Below are positions 34,720 through 42,261 of a stretch of DNA of 64,000 nt, piece by piece (position 1 is the stretch's first letter; each line of letters begins with the position of its first letter). Position numbers and translations under genes: made by a program. The notes under the pieces were generated by a model. That model worked only from the letters and a program-made list of their open reading frames with translations. It did no database searches and had not been told where the DNA came from. Source of the stretch: Mesorhizobium sp. INR15 (GTDB lineage Bacteria; Pseudomonadota; Alphaproteobacteria; Rhizobiales; Rhizobiaceae); NCBI RefSeq assembly GCF_015500075.1, contig NZ_CP045496.1, positions 3,482,001 to 3,546,000 on the forward strand, written 5' to 3'.

Positions 34720-36171
34720 ATGACCAAAGTCATCCGAAACGGCACCATCGTCACGGCCGACCGCACGTGGAAGGCCGATGTGCTGATGCAGCATGGCAAG
34801 ATTGTTGCCATCGGTTCCAATCTGCATGGCGACCATGAGTTCGACGCCACCGGCTGCTACATCATGCCGGGCGGCATCGATCCGCACACCCATCTCGAAA
34901 TGCCGTTCATGGGCACCTATTCGGCCGATGATTTCGAATCCGGGACCCGTGCGGCCTTGGCCGGCGGCACCACGATGGTGGTCGACTTCTGCCTGCCTGC
35001 GCCGCAGCAGTCGCTGCTTGAAGCCTTGCAGATGTGGGACAACAAGACCTCGAAGGCGTCGTGTGATTATTCCTTCCATATGGCGATCACCTGGTGGGGC
35101 AAGCAGGTGTTCGACGAGATGGCGACGGTGGTCGACAAGGGCATCACCTCGTTCAAGCACTTCATGGCCTACAAGGGCGCGCTGATGGTCGACGACGACG
35201 AGATGTACGCCTCGTTCCAGCGCTGCGCCGAGTTGGGCGCGCTGCCGCTGGTGCATGCCGAGAATGGCGACGTCGTCGCCGCGCTGTCGCAGAAGCTGCT
35301 TGCCGCCGGCAACAATGGCCCGGAAGGCCACGCCTATTCGCGCCCGCCGGAAGTGGAGGGCGAGGCGACCAACCGCGCCATCATGATCGCTGACATGGCC
35401 GGCGTGCCGCTCTATGTCGTGCATGTCTCTTGCGAACAGGCGCATGAAGCCATCCGCCGGGCGCGGCAGAAGGGGATGCGGGTGTTCGGCGAGCCGCTGG
35501 TCCAGCACCTGACGCTGGATGAGAGCGAGTATTTCGACAAGGACTGGGACCATGCGGCGCGCCGCGTGATGAGCCCGCCTTTCCGCAACAAGCTGCATCA
35601 GGATTCACTGTGGGCAGGCCTGCAGGCCGGATCGCTGCAGGTCGTTGCGACCGACCATTGCGCCTTCACCACCAAACAGAAGCGCAACGGCGTCGGCGAT
35701 TTCACCAAGATCCCGAACGGAACCGGCGGGCTCGAGGACCGCTTGTCCGTGTTGTGGACGAAGGGGGTCGCCACTGGCCGGTTGACCATGAACGAGTTCG
35801 TCGCGGTGACCTCGACCAACATCGCCAAGATACTCAACATGTATCCGAAAAAGGGCGCCATCGTCGAAGGCGCCGATGCCGATATCGTGGTCTGGGACCC
35901 CAAGCGCAAAAAGACGATTTCGGCCAAGAAGCAGCAGTCGGCGATCGACTACAACGTGTTCGAGGGGTTTGAGGTGACCGGCCTGCCGCGCTTCGTGTTC
36001 TCGCGCGGCGAACTCTCGATCCAGGAAAACGAGGTCAAGGCCAAGCCCGGGCATGGCGAATTCGTCGGCCGCGAGCCGAACGCAGCGGTCAACCGGGCGC
36101 TGTCGACGTGGAAGGACATCACCGCGCCGCGCAAGGTGGAGCGCACCGGTATCCCAGTGAGCGGGGTCTAG
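34720..36171 (+). CDS. hydA: Dihydropyrimidinase (D-hydantoinase family)
   Basis: 483 residues. It opens dihydrouracil and dihydrothymine to N-carbamoyl-beta-amino acids, the second pyrimidine step. The two-metal site is visible: His56 and His58 in DPHTHLE, carboxylated Lys146 with Tyr151 in SFKHFMAYKG, HAENGD, YVVHVSCEQ, and Asp in ATDHCAFTT. The ending DIVVWDPKRKKTISAKKQQSA-type region is usual for the family. The start has AAGGG nine bases upstream. It lies between the amidohydrolase gene and a small secreted protein gene that begins 2 bp after its stop. Confidence 0.95.
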   Translation: MTKVIRNGTIVTADRTWKADVLMQHGKIVAIGSNLHGDHEFDATGCYIMPGGIDPHTHLEMPFMGTYSADDFESGTRAALAGGTTMVVDFCLPAPQQSLLEALQMWDNKTSKASCDYSFHMAITWWGKQVFDEMATVVDKGITSFKHFMAYKGALMVDDDEMYASFQRCAELGALPLVHAENGDVVAALSQKLLAAGNNGPEGHAYSRPPEVEGEATNRAIMIADMAGVPLYVVHVSCEQAHEAIRRARQKGMRVFGEPLVQHLTLDESEYFDKDWDHAARRVMSPPFRNKLHQDSLWAGLQAGSLQVVATDHCAFTTKQKRNGVGDFTKIPNGTGGLEDRLSVLWTKGVATGRLTMNEFVAVTSTNIAKILNMYPKKGAIVEGADADIVVWDPKRKKTISAKKQQSAIDYNVFEGFEVTGLPRFVFSRGELSIQENEVKAKPGHGEFVGREPNAAVNRALSTWKDITAPRKVERTGIPVSGV

Positions 36172-36173
36172 GC

Positions 36174-36545
36174 TTGGCGCGTTCCACCGCGTTCTTCCTA
36201 TTGGCCATGACAATGGCTGCCGCCGGTCCGGCGTCGGCGGCCAGCGTGCTGGCTGGCGCCTGGGGCAATGAAGCCGGTTGCGCCGGCATCAAGGCCGGTT
36301 CGCAGGACAGTGACGCCTATATCCTGCTGACCGCCGAGGGTATCGAGACCTATGGCAGCGGCTGCCGGTTTGCGCAGCGGCTGACATCGGTGCCCGGCGC
36401 GCAATCGCTTGATGCTACCTGTTCGGCCGAAGGCGAGGCTGGGACGACGGCCGAAACCGTTGTGGTCACCAACAGAGGGGCGGACGGTTTCTTCGTGACC
36501 ATTCCCGGCCTTGAAGAAATGGGGCCGCTGCAATCATGTTCGTAA
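36174..36545 (+). CDS. Small secreted four-Cys protein (copy 1)
   Basis: About 123 residues, no family recognised. A TTG start at 36174 gives a good signal peptide (basic ARS, hydrophobic FFLLAMTMAAAG, cleavage after ASA), whereas ATG 36207 would cut it short. The mature part has cysteines in NEAGCAG, GSGCRFAQ, DATCSAEGEAG and the C-terminal QSCS. The next gene encodes a protein with the same cysteine plan, so they are a tandem duplicate pair. It starts 2 bp after the dihydropyrimidinase stop and may be cotranscribed. Role unknown. Confidence 0.65.
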   Translation: MARSTAFFLLAMTMAAAGPASAASVLAGAWGNEAGCAGIKAGSQDSDAYILLTAEGIETYGSGCRFAQRLTSVPGAQSLDATCSAEGEAGTTAETVVVTNRGADGFFVTIPGLEEMGPLQSCS

Positions 36546-36567
36546 CGTTGGTCATTGGGGGTTGAGC

Positions 36568-36945
36568 ATGCGTGGTTTTGGTCTTTCCGTTGCGATGGTT
36601 GCCGTTCTGGCCGCTGGCCACGCTTCAGCGGCTGGTATCGATCTGTCGAAGCCCTATGGCGACAAATATGGCTGCATCAACAGGAACGGCCAGGAAGTCG
36701 CCGCCGATCAGATGCTGCTTTTGACCGACAAGGAATTGATCACGGCGGCCAGCGCCTGCACGTTCACGGAAACGAAGGCGCAAGCCGACGGTTCGCTGGT
36801 GATAAAGGCACAATGCGAGGCGGAAGGTGAAGACGGGCAATCGCCAGCCCAGTTCACCATCAAACGAGCCAAGAAAAACCCTAGGAAGCTGGTGGTGACC
36901 GACGAAGACGGCAACAAGATGGGGGAAGTCTCCTTGTGCCGATAA
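36568..36945 (+). CDS. Small secreted four-Cys protein (copy 2)
   Basis: 125 residues with a signal peptide (MRGFGLSVAMVAVLAAGHASA). The mature domain shares its layout with the upstream gene: GCIN, LLLTDKELITAASACTF, AQCEAEGEDG and a final LCR. The common pattern is Gly-Cys, LLLT-x-(E/K)-x-I, Cys-x-Phe, Cys-x-AEGE-x-G and a near-terminal Cys. GGGGG precedes the start. I know no function for this family. Secretion into the periplasm is the only firm inference. Confidence 0.75.
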   Translation: MRGFGLSVAMVAVLAAGHASAAGIDLSKPYGDKYGCINRNGQEVAADQMLLLTDKELITAASACTFTETKAQADGSLVIKAQCEAEGEDGQSPAQFTIKRAKKNPRKLVVTDEDGNKMGEVSLCR

Positions 36946-36962
36946 GCCTCGCCCCATCGATC

Positions 36963-37367
36963 TCAGGCGACCAGGGCGTCCAGTTCCGGCAGCAGGACGA
37001 CGCTTTCCTGTTCGTTGGGATCGGTGCGGGCAATGACGGCCGAGGACGGCGCGCCGCTCAGATTGGCCGGCAGATGCGGCACGCCAGCCGGAATGTAGAA
37101 GAGGTCGCCAGCCTTGACGACGATATGCTGTTCGAGCCGGTCGCCGTACCAGGTGTGAACTTCGCCGGAGAGCACGTAGATCGCCGTCTCATGGCTTTCG
37201 TGCATATGCGCCTTGGCGCGTGCGCCGGGCGGCATCGTGAGGATATGCATGCAGATGCCGGAGGCGCCGACCGACTCCGTGGCAATGCCGGCGAAATAGG
37301 TCAGTCCCTGTTTGCCTTCATAAGTGCTTCCAGGGCGGATAAGATGGCAAGTCGGCTTGGGCGACAT
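36963..37367 (-). CDS. Cupin domain protein
   Basis: 134 residues forming one cupin barrel: MPPGARAKAHMHESHETAIYVLSGEVHTWYG (motif 1, with two His and a Glu for metal) and GDLFYIPAGVPHLPANLS (motif 2, third His). Single-domain cupins can be small isomerases, dioxygenases or sensors. The substrate is not readable. GGAG lies seven bases before the ATG. It is divergent from the ABC transporter operon of the pyrimidine region and convergent with the secreted protein pair. Confidence 0.88.
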   Translation of the reverse strand: MSPKPTCHLIRPGSTYEGKQGLTYFAGIATESVGASGICMHILTMPPGARAKAHMHESHETAIYVLSGEVHTWYGDRLEQHIVVKAGDLFYIPAGVPHLPANLSGAPSSAVIARTDPNEQESVVLLPELDALVA

Positions 37368-37512
37368 CGGGGAAACTCCGGGCGTCGATCTGACGGAACA
37401 AGGTTAGTGGGACTGAGGCCAATGGGACGGGGCGAGTGGAAAACAACATCGCGATAAAAGCAATCGGAATCCGGCCGACGTCACAGTGGCGGGGACTGGC
37501 AGGCCGCGGCCG

Positions 37513-38304
37513 ATGACGGGAACTTCGCCAGCCGTGGTAGCGGCAAGCAAACTTGGCCTCACCTTCCAGACCAATGACGGGCCAGTGCAGGCGCTGTCGA
37601 ACGTCGACCTGACCATCGGCAAGGGCGAGTTCGTCTCCTTCATCGGCCCTTCCGGTTGCGGCAAGACCACCTTGCTGCGCGTCATTGCCGACCTGGAGAA
37701 GCCGACTTCGGGAACGATTTCGGTCAATGGCATGACGGCTGAACAGGCGCGCGAGAAACGCGCTTATGGTTATGTCTTCCAGGCGGCGGCGCTGTTTCCA
37801 TGGCGCACCATCGAGCGCAACGTGGCGCTGCCATTGGAAATCATGGGCCTTTCCAAGTCGGAACAGGCGGAGCGGATCAAGCGCACGCTCGATCTCGTCA
37901 ACCTCTCGGGTTTCGAGAAGAAGTATCCCTGGCAGCTGTCGGGCGGCATGCAGCAACGCGCTTCGATCGCTCGTGCCCTGGCCTTCGATGCCGACCTTCT
38001 CCTGATGGACGAGCCGTTCGGCGCGCTGGACGAAATCGTGCGCGACCATCTCAACGAACAGCTTCTGGAGCTCTGGTCACGCACCAACAAAACCATCTGC
38101 TTTGTCACGCACTCCATTCCCGAGGCGGTGTACCTGTCGACGCGCATCGTCGTGATGTCGCCGCGGCCGGGCCGTGTCAGCGACATCATCGAATCGACTT
38201 TGCCGAAGGAGCGGCCGCTCGATATCCGCGAGACACCGGAGTTCCTGGCGATCGCCGCACGCGTGCGCGACGGCTTAAGGGCAGGGCATAGTTATGATGA
38301 TTGA
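37513..38304 (+). CDS. ABC transporter ATP-binding protein (NitT/TauT, ThiZ-like)
   Basis: 263 residues. Walker A GPSGCGKTT near residue 52, Q-loop VFQAAALFPWRT, signature LSGGMQQR, Walker B LLLMDEPFGALDE and H-loop FVTHSIPEAVYLS. This is the nitrate/taurine/thiamine-precursor subgroup. It energises the two permeases and the NMT1-like receptor encoded downstream. The start is uncertain: ATG 37513 has GGCAGG nearby, and GTG 37486 is in frame upstream. A 225-bp palindromic element separates it from the first permease gene. Confidence 0.9.
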   Translation: MTGTSPAVVAASKLGLTFQTNDGPVQALSNVDLTIGKGEFVSFIGPSGCGKTTLLRVIADLEKPTSGTISVNGMTAEQAREKRAYGYVFQAAALFPWRTIERNVALPLEIMGLSKSEQAERIKRTLDLVNLSGFEKKYPWQLSGGMQQRASIARALAFDADLLLMDEPFGALDEIVRDHLNEQLLELWSRTNKTICFVTHSIPEAVYLSTRIVVMSPRPGRVSDIIESTLPKERPLDIRETPEFLAIAARVRDGLRAGHSYDD

Positions 38305-38339
38305 GGGGTGCTCCATCGGCGATGAAGGGGCCACCCTTG

Positions 38340-38564
38340 CCTTCGTCATCCTAGGGCGAAGTAGCCGCGGAGCGGCGTACGCAGACCCTAGGATCCATGC
38401 CGTGACGTCGGTCGAAGGGTACAAGCGTTTTAGGATGCCCATTGGGCGGAGCGAGGCGGAGAGAGCCTTGTCGGGCACCGTCGCGGAGCGTGCAGGTGAC
38501 GGCATGGATCCTAGGGCCTGCGCCGCGTCGCTTCGCTCCTTGCTTCGCCCTAGGATGACGAAGG
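38340..38564. repeat. Composite inverted-repeat element inside the transporter operon
   Basis: Outer arms 38340-38361 and 38543-38564 are perfect over 22 bp. Inner arms 38380-38406 and 38496-38522 match at 25 of 27 positions, each holding CCTAGGATCCATGCCGT. The core (38407-38495) is not palindromic. I recall similar CCTAGG/GGATCCATGCC repeats between genes in Mesorhizobium. It is unrelated in sequence to the repeats at 18190 and 32870. Confidence 0.88.
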
Positions 38565-38588
38565 CGCGTGGCCCGCGAGGGCAACTCC

Positions 38589-39467
38589 ATGGATAGCTTC
38601 CGCGACAAGCTCGTCCCCGTCACCTCGATCCTCGCGGGCGTGGTGGTGCTCTGGTATGTTTTCGCCGTCATTCTCAACGCGCCGTTCCAGCGCGATCTCG
38701 ACCGTCGTGCCAACGAGACGTCCACGTTCAGCGAACTCGTCGGAAAGACGCTGTCGCAGCCGAAGCCGACACTGCCGGCGCCGCACCAGGTGGCGGTGAA
38801 TTTCTTCGAGAATACATTCCTGCGGCCGATCACCTCGAACCGCAGCCTCGTCTACAATGCCTGGATAACGCTGTCGTCGACGCTGCTTGGCTTCGCTTTC
38901 GGCACGGCGCTCGGCATCGTCATTGCTGTCGGCATCGTGCACGTAGCGACGCTTGACCGCAGCCTGATGCCTTGGATCATTGCTTCGCAGACCATTCCGA
39001 TCCTGGCGGTGGCGCCGATGATCATTGTCGTGCTGGCTGCTATCGGCGTCACCGGCCTGATCCCGAAGGCGATGATATCGACCTATCTGTCATTCTTCCC
39101 GGTGACTGTCGGCATGGTGAAGGGCCTGCGTTCGCCAGAGATCATGCATCTCGACCTGATGCACACCTACAATGCCAGCCGCATGCAGACTTTCTGGAAA
39201 TTGCGCGTGCCGGCTTCGGTGCCGTTCCTGTTCACCTCGATGAAGGTTGCTGTGGCGGCGAGCCTTGTCGGCGCCATTGTCGGCGAATTGCCGACCGGCG
39301 CGGTCGCCGGCATCGGCGCCAAGCTTCTGGCGGGTGCTTATTACAGCCAGTCCATCGATATCTGGTCAGCGCTGGTCGCCGGCTCGGTGGTGGCGGCCCT
39401 GCTGGTCATGGTGGTCGGCATTGCCGGCCGCCTCGTCGACCGCGCCATGGGCGGGAGGCCGGCATGA
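38589..39467 (+). CDS. ABC transporter permease (NitT/TauT type)
   Basis: 292 residues with about six membrane segments and the BPD_transp_1 EAA-type loop near MHTYNASRMQTFWKLRVPASVPFLF. It begins with one helix (VTSILAGVVVLWYVFAVIL), then a periplasmic stretch, then the permease core. GAGGG lies eight bases before the ATG. Its stop overlaps the start of the second permease gene (ATGA), so the two are coupled. It belongs with the NMT1-like receptor gene at 40661. Confidence 0.9.
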   Translation: MDSFRDKLVPVTSILAGVVVLWYVFAVILNAPFQRDLDRRANETSTFSELVGKTLSQPKPTLPAPHQVAVNFFENTFLRPITSNRSLVYNAWITLSSTLLGFAFGTALGIVIAVGIVHVATLDRSLMPWIIASQTIPILAVAPMIIVVLAAIGVTGLIPKAMISTYLSFFPVTVGMVKGLRSPEIMHLDLMHTYNASRMQTFWKLRVPASVPFLFTSMKVAVAASLVGAIVGELPTGAVAGIGAKLLAGAYYSQSIDIWSALVAGSVVAALLVMVVGIAGRLVDRAMGGRPA

Positions 39468-40618
39468 CCTGGCTGAAACCATCCTGGCAAGCGGTACTGG
39501 CCATCGCGCTGTGCCTGGTCGCGGTCGCGCTTGGCGCCATGTCGAAACCGGAAGCCGCCGCGCTTGCCGACCCGACAGCCAGTTTCAACTATCCGTATCT
39601 CGGAACCAAGGGGCTGATGCTCGGCCTCGCCGTGGTGGCGGCGTTGATCTCGATGGTCAGGATACCGGCAGCCGCCGAAGCCCTGGTGCTGTTTGCCGGC
39701 GCCCACATCGTTGCCTGGATGCTGATATCGGGGATTGCAGGTTTCGAAGGGACCGCGCTGGCGCCGTATTTCCTGCTGCTGACGGCTGCCTGGCTGCTCG
39801 GCTGGCGCTGCGTGGCGGTGCTGTCGTCGTTGCGGCCGATGGCGAAATGGGCGCGGACAGGCTTGCGCCTGATCATCCCCGCCATCTTCGGCGCCTGGAT
39901 CCTGATCATCTGGGAAGCGGTGACGCGAGGGGCGGGCGTTCCCTTTATCCTGCTGCCCCCGCCAAGTGCCATTGGCGTGCGCATCGCCAATTCGCTGCCG
40001 GTGCTCGCCGCCGACGTGCGGCAGACGATCTTCAAGGCGGTCATCTTCGGCTATGTCGTGGGCAGCGGCGCCGGCTTCGTCACGGCTGTTCTCGCTGACC
40101 GTGTGCCGTTCCTGCGGCGCGGGCTTTTGCCGATCGGCAACATGGTCTCGGCGCTGCCGATCATCGGTGTCGCGCCGATCATGGTCATGTGGTTCGGCTT
40201 CGACTGGCAGTCCAAGGCGGCGGTGGTCATCATCATGACCTTCTTCCCGATGCTGGTGAACACGGTGGCCGGTCTTGCCGCCTCCGGGCACATGGAGCGC
40301 GACCTGATGCGCACCTATGCATCGAGCTACTGGCAGACGCTGTTCAAGCTCCGGCTGCCGGCGGCGGCCCCCTTCATTTTCAACGCGCTGAAGATCAATT
40401 CGACGCTGGCCCTGATCGGCGCCATCGTTGCCGAGTTCTTCGGCACGCCTGTTGTCGGCATGGGATTCCGCATTTCGACGGAAGTCGGGCGGATGAACAT
40501 CGACATGGTCTGGGCCGAAATCGCAGTTGCAGCACTTGCGGGTTCGGTCTTTTATGGCGTGGTCGCGCTCTTCGAAAGAGCAGCCACGTTTTGGCATCCC
40601 TCTGTCCGTGGTGGATAG
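39464..40618 (+). CDS. ABC transporter permease (NitT/TauT type), N-terminally extended
   Basis: 384 residues, longer than the usual 250-280. The C-terminal 260 residues are the permease core, with the EAA-type loop LMRTYASSYWQTLFKLRLPAAAPFIF. The first 125 residues add about four hydrophobic helices (WQAVLAIALCLVAVALG, LMLGLAVVAALISMV, ALVLFAGAHIVAWMLISG and YFLLLTAAWLLGW). It likely pairs with the preceding permease as a heterodimer. The start is coupled to that gene by a 4-bp overlap. Confidence 0.9.
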   Translation: MTWLKPSWQAVLAIALCLVAVALGAMSKPEAAALADPTASFNYPYLGTKGLMLGLAVVAALISMVRIPAAAEALVLFAGAHIVAWMLISGIAGFEGTALAPYFLLLTAAWLLGWRCVAVLSSLRPMAKWARTGLRLIIPAIFGAWILIIWEAVTRGAGVPFILLPPPSAIGVRIANSLPVLAADVRQTIFKAVIFGYVVGSGAGFVTAVLADRVPFLRRGLLPIGNMVSALPIIGVAPIMVMWFGFDWQSKAAVVIIMTFFPMLVNTVAGLAASGHMERDLMRTYASSYWQTLFKLRLPAAAPFIFNALKINSTLALIGAIVAEFFGTPVVGMGFRISTEVGRMNIDMVWAEIAVAALAGSVFYGVVALFERAATFWHPSVRGG

Positions 40619-40660
40619 GGGCGGTGGGTTTTAGGGTGCTAACTTCAGAGGGTAAAAAAG

Positions 40661-41632
40661 ATGAAAAAACTGATTATTCCCGTTCTGGCCGGCGCGATGT
40701 CGCTGGCCGCGTTCCAGGCAATGGCGGCCGACAAGGTGACGTTGCAGCTGAAATGGGTCACGCAGGCCCAGTTTGCCGGCTATTATGTTGCCAAGGCCAA
40801 GGGCTTCTATGAGGCCGAAGGCCTCGACGTCGACATCAAGCCGGGCGGTCCCGATATCGCGCCGGAGCAGGTGATTGCCGGCGGTGGCGCCGATGTCATC
40901 GTCGACTGGATGGGCGGTGCGCTCGCCGCCCGCGAAAAAGGCGTGCCGCTGGTCAACATCGCCCAGCCGTTCAAGAAGGCCGGCATGGAGCTGGTTTGCC
41001 CGAAGGACGGCCCGATCAAGACCGAAGCCGACTTCAAGGGTCACACGTTGGGCGTCTGGTTCTTCGGCAACGAATATCCGTTCTATGCCTGGATGAACAA
41101 GCTTGGCCTGAAGACCGAAGGCGGCGCCGACGGCGTCACCGTGCTGAAGCAGAGCTTTGACGTGCAGCCGCTGATCCAGAAGCAGGCGGATTGCATCTCG
41201 GTCATGACCTACAACGAGTATTGGCAGCTGATCGACGCCGGCTACAAGCCGGAACAGCTGACCGTGTTCAACTACTCGGCGATGGGCAACGATCTGCTCG
41301 AGGACGGGCTCTATGCTTCGGAAGACAAGCTCAAGGACCCAGCTTTCGAGGACAAGATGGTGCGTTTCGTGCGCGCCTCGATGAAGGGCTGGAAATATGC
41401 CGTCGATCACAATGACGAGGCGGCAGGCATCGTCATGGACGGCGGTGGCCAGGACGAGAACCACCAGAAGCGCATGATGAGCGAAGTTGCCAAGCTGGTC
41501 GACAATGCCGACGGCAAGCTCGATCCGGCGACCTACGAGCGTACCGCCAAGGCGCTGCTCGACCAGAAGATCATCACCAAGGAGCCGACCGGCGCCTACA
41601 CGACCGCCATCACCGACAAGGCGATCAAGTAG
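40661..41632 (+). CDS. ABC transporter substrate-binding protein, NMT1/THI5 type
   Basis: 323 residues with a Sec signal (MKKLIIPVLAGAMSLAAFQAMA). The mature part begins VTLQLKWVTQAQFAGYYVAKAKGFYEAEGLDVDI, the hallmark of NMT1/THI5 and ThiY receptors. Other members bind the pyrimidine HMP/FAMP, riboflavin or related rings. Being part of a pyrimidine degradation locus, this one may bind uracil, thymine or a dihydropyrimidine. That is inference. GAGGG lies nine bases before the ATG. A two-way terminator follows. Confidence 0.92.
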   Translation: MKKLIIPVLAGAMSLAAFQAMAADKVTLQLKWVTQAQFAGYYVAKAKGFYEAEGLDVDIKPGGPDIAPEQVIAGGGADVIVDWMGGALAAREKGVPLVNIAQPFKKAGMELVCPKDGPIKTEADFKGHTLGVWFFGNEYPFYAWMNKLGLKTEGGADGVTVLKQSFDVQPLIQKQADCISVMTYNEYWQLIDAGYKPEQLTVFNYSAMGNDLLEDGLYASEDKLKDPAFEDKMVRFVRASMKGWKYAVDHNDEAAGIVMDGGGQDENHQKRMMSEVAKLVDNADGKLDPATYERTAKALLDQKIITKEPTGAYTTAITDKAIK

Positions 41633-41660
41633 GCCTCTCAGGCTACAGTTCGATGTTGAA

Positions 41661-41700
41661 AACGGCGCCTCCGACCAAGTGTCAGAGGCGCCGTTCCTTT
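41661..41700. terminator. Two-way terminator after the NMT1-like gene
   Basis: AACGGCGCCTC (41661-41671) and GAGGCGCCGTT (41685-41695) form a perfect 11-bp stem with a 13-base loop, followed by CCTTT. The right arm overlaps the last codons of the convergent Lrp gene, whose stop is at 41682-41684. Confidence 0.8.
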
Positions 41701-42140
41701 ATGGTGTTCATGACGAAGCTGGTCTCGATCGACGCGACGCATTTCAGCCGCGCGATCTTTTCCTTGATGAAGCGCTCGTATTGTTCGAGGCTGCCGGTCA
41801 CCACCTTCAGCACATAGTCGCGCGAACCGGTGACGAGGTGGCACTCCAGCACTTCCTCCCAGCCACGGATCGCGTCCTCGAACATGACGATCTCGTCCTC
41901 GTTCTGACGGCCGAGGCGGATGGTGGCGATCGCGACCATGCTCCAGCCGAAGGCCGCGGGGTCGACCAGCGTGGTGTAGCCCCTGATAACACCGGCTTCT
42001 TCCAGCCGCCGCACCCGCCGCAAGCAAGGTGATGGCGAGAGGCCGATGCGTTCGGCCAGTTCGTTGTTGGTGATGCGCGCATCGGCCTGCAGTTCACGCA
42101 GGATCTTGCGGTCGAAGTCGTCGGCTATCTTCTGCTGCAC
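41682..42140 (-). CDS. Lrp/AsnC family regulator
   Basis: 152 residues. HTH at about 6-60 (DFDRKILRELQADARITNNELAERIGLSPSPCLRRVRRLEEAGVI), then an AsnC/RAM ligand domain (VLECHLVTGSRDYVLKVV, IETSFVMNTIKE). A GTG start at 42140 with GAAGAGA upstream gives the normal Lrp length. Longer readings add a non-conserved leader. It is divergent from a PLP trans-sulfuration enzyme. Lrp proteins beside methionine gamma-lyase genes are known activators (MdeR in Pseudomonas putida), so control of its neighbour is likely. Confidence 0.92.
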   Translation of the reverse strand: MQQKIADDFDRKILRELQADARITNNELAERIGLSPSPCLRRVRRLEEAGVIRGYTTLVDPAAFGWSMVAIATIRLGRQNEDEIVMFEDAIRGWEEVLECHLVTGSRDYVLKVVTGSLEQYERFIKEKIARLKCVASIETSFVMNTIKERRL

Positions 42141-42153
42141 TTTTGGTCTCTTC

Positions 42154-42232
42154 CGGCAATTTATAGCGAGAGTGCAGCCATGGAAGTCCGGAAATAGCAA
42201 GGACTGCGTGATGGGGATCGCATAAATTGCCG
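42154..42232. promoter_or_regulatory. Dyad between the Lrp gene and the PLP enzyme gene
   Basis: CGGCAATTTAT (42154-42164) and ATAAATTGCCG (42222-42232) are perfect 11-bp inverted copies with centres 68 bp apart. Each is flanked by GAGAGT or its complement (42168-42173, 42239-42244). Distant AT-rich half-sites suit Lrp wrapping. Role is inference. Confidence 0.5.
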
Positions 42233-42261
42233 CGCGATACTCTCATGAAGCAGGAAAAGCC

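Noticed and set aside
38294..38596. Frame of 100 codons across the composite palindrome
   Set aside because: It is made almost wholly of repeat sequence and there is no family similarity.
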